Shown: piece by piece, positions 62,993 through 64,000 of the stretch
Position numbering within the stretch: the stretch's first letter is position 1
Layout of the letters: the number at the start of each line of letters is the position of its first letter
Assembly (NCBI GenBank): GCA_035945115.1
Contig: DASZAN010000155.1
Span: 1-64,000, forward strand
Direction: 5' to 3'
Source of the DNA: DAHUYF01 sp035945115
Lineage (GTDB): Bacteria; Pseudomonadota; Alphaproteobacteria; ATCC43930; CGMCC-115725
Length of the DNA stretch: 64,000 bases
The notes under the pieces: generated by a model
What the model was told of the DNA's origin: nothing
What the model saw: the letters and a program-made list of their open reading frames with translations, nothing else
The model's database searches: none
Translations under genes and position numbers: made by a program

Positions 62993-63862
62993 TCACGCCC
63001 TCGCCTTGATCTTGCCGACGGCGATGCCGGCCTTCTCGATCGGCGCGTAAGTGGCGTGGTCCGAGGCGATGAAGCCAGTGTAGCGGGCGGGGAGCAGGGT
63101 CTTTGCTTGCTCCGGCGTGATTGCGGTCAAGATCTCGCGCACTTGCGCCTTGAGCTCCTTCGGCGCATCGGCGGGAAGCGCGATCGCGTCGTTGGGGAGT
63201 GGGTCGGAGGTCCAGATGACCTTGTTCGATTGCTCCGTGACCTTGCCCGACGCGATCATGGCGTTGCGGTTGCGGTCGAAATCGGTGGCCATGTCGACTT
63301 GGCCGGCGCTCACCGCCACTTCGTTGGCGGCATGCGTCGCGCCTTCGCTGTAGGTCCAGAAGGCGCGCGGATCGATCTTCCACACTTCCTTCGCGTAATA
63401 GGTCGGGATGAGCCAGCCCGAGGTGGAGCCGACATCGGCGAAGGAGATCGACTTGCCCTTCGTGTCGTCGGGAAATTTCGCGACCTGCAGCTCGGGGCGC
63501 GCGATGATGATGGCGTGATAGATGGGTTTGTCGTCGTACTTGACGGTGGCGACCGCCTCGCAGTTGGTGGCGTTGTTGGCGATAATGTAGCCCCAGGGGC
63601 CCATCCAGGCGACATCGACTTGGCCGCCGCCCATGGCGACCGCCATGCCCGCCCAGTCGGTCGTTGCCTGCAAATCGAACTCGGCGCCGAGCGATTTCGC
63701 CAGATGGGCGAAGACCGGCGCGAACGCCTTCTTTGTGTCCTCCGGGGTCGGCAGCAGCGGGCCTACTGCGAAGCGAAGCCGCTTCGTCTCGGCGACCGCC
63801 GGCTTGAAGATCGCAGCGGCCGTCGCGCCCGCCGCGGCGGCGAGGAATTGTCGTCTCTGCAT
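62993..63862 (-). CDS. phnD: Phosphonate-type ABC transporter substrate-binding protein (PhnD-like)
   Basis: A 289-residue protein; GGAG lies five bases before the ATG at 63862. QRRQFLAAAAGATAAAIFKPAVA is a Tat-type signal. TDWAGMAVAMGGGQVDVAWMGPWGYIIA and SFADVGSTSGWLIPTYYAKE are the PhnD pocket motifs. The ligand may be a phosphonate or another anion; the neighbouring sulfur genes suggest a sulfur-containing one. It begins the phn unit, 14 bases after the stop of the DsrE-like gene. Confidence 0.92.
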   Translation of the reverse strand: MQRRQFLAAAAGATAAAIFKPAVAETKRLRFAVGPLLPTPEDTKKAFAPVFAHLAKSLGAEFDLQATTDWAGMAVAMGGGQVDVAWMGPWGYIIANNATNCEAVATVKYDDKPIYHAIIIARPELQVAKFPDDTKGKSISFADVGSTSGWLIPTYYAKEVWKIDPRAFWTYSEGATHAANEVAVSAGQVDMATDFDRNRNAMIASGKVTEQSNKVIWTSDPLPNDAIALPADAPKELKAQVREILTAITPEQAKTLLPARYTGFIASDHATYAPIEKAGIAVGKIKARA

Positions 63863-63875
63863 GGTCACTCCGAGC

Positions 63876-64000
63876 TTAGTAGCTGACGCTGGGGCAGGCC
63901 TCGCCCATGAATTCGACGAGCTTGGCGCCGCCGACGATGACGGCGCCGGCGACGAGGTTGTTCTCGTCGAGTTTGCGCTTCTTGAAACAGGGCGAGCAGA
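63876..64000 (-). CDS. DsrE-like protein, C-terminal part (runs off the window)
   Basis: The visible 41 residues end GGAKLVEFMGEACPSVSY. Before that CSPCFKKRKLDENNLVAGAVIV has a Cys-x-x-Cys where DsrE-like proteins have CPPC. The stop TAA is at 63876-63878. It is the first visible gene of the phn and sulfur operon. Confidence 0.7.
   Translation of the reverse strand, partial: CSPCFKKRKLDENNLVAGAVIVGGAKLVEFMGEACPSVSY

Noticed and set aside
59768..63050. Long plus-strand open frames opposite the phn and MetE-type genes
   Set aside because: The minus strand carries complete conserved motifs; the plus frames read as low-complexity Arg/His/Asp sequence.

Overview
The window looks like a chromosomal segment of a high-GC alphaproteobacterium, most likely of the Hyphomicrobiales (Rhizobiales) type. 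The best pointers are an Irr-type Fur regulator with its HHH motif, a DUF1127 protein, NnrU, TRAP and Phn-type uptake systems, DUF5681 proteins, and Shine-Dalgarno-led genes with high-GC codon use. No rRNA, convincing tRNA, CRISPR array or complete insertion sequence was seen. Functions are read from motifs and remembered family features; no database search was run.

Region 1 (1-17 kb) is a cell-surface polysaccharide region. It starts with the N-terminal part of a CBM60-like protein, then a GT4 glycosyltransferase, a GDP-mannose 3,5-epimerase-like enzyme, an O-acylation module (MBOAT acyltransferase, FkbH-like HAD protein, SGNH protein, acyl carrier protein), a PAP2 phosphatase, a glucose-1-phosphate cytidylyltransferase-like enzyme and a WcaF-like acetyltransferase. 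A patch of phage- or mobile-element-like small genes (HTH protein, decayed HTH copy, two DUF5681-like proteins) sits at 12.7-15.9 kb.

Region 2 (17.8-32.4 kb) holds a glutathionyl-hydroquinone reductase, a ThDP enzyme, a DUF3237 protein and a TRAP transporter (dctP, dctQ, dctM). A GxxExxY gene is inserted between dctQ and dctM. The 3' end of dctM occurs three times (complete gene, 324-bp copy, 114-bp copy), and the two spaces between copies hold cargo: a PD-(D/E)xK-like nuclease gene split by a frameshift and a Schlafen-associated-like protein in the first, and small genes including a cold-shock protein in the second. This suggests stepwise insertion or recombination at the dctM end.

Region 3 (32.4-44.7 kb) has an oxidative-stress and iron cluster (katG, rubrerythrin, irr, with an Irr-box-like palindrome), a MITE-like inverted-repeat element, assorted metabolic genes (VOC, isoprenylcysteine methyltransferase-like, two-domain flavin monooxygenase, HSL-type esterase, exported YqgE, TetR-NnrU) and gluconokinase. 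Region 4 (44.7-49.1 kb) is visibly less GC-rich and carries a three-gene conflict-type operon: trypco2-like protein, trypsin-like protease with a long helical tail, and a membrane pentapeptide-repeat protein.

Region 5 (49.2-53.2 kb) is a fluoride-resistance unit: a fluoride riboswitch with a terminator, then antiporter, crcB, DUF190 and a second crcB, ending against a decayed ABC ATPase. 6-phosphogluconate dehydrogenase lies upstream. Region 6 (53.5-64 kb) has a WYL regulator, DUF1127, an NtaA-type monooxygenase, a decayed LivK-type gene, small proteins, a class II aldolase, and a minus-strand operon joining a PhnCDE-type importer to DsrE, TusA and a TusA-MetE fusion protein, which suggests uptake and handling of an organosulfur or related compound.
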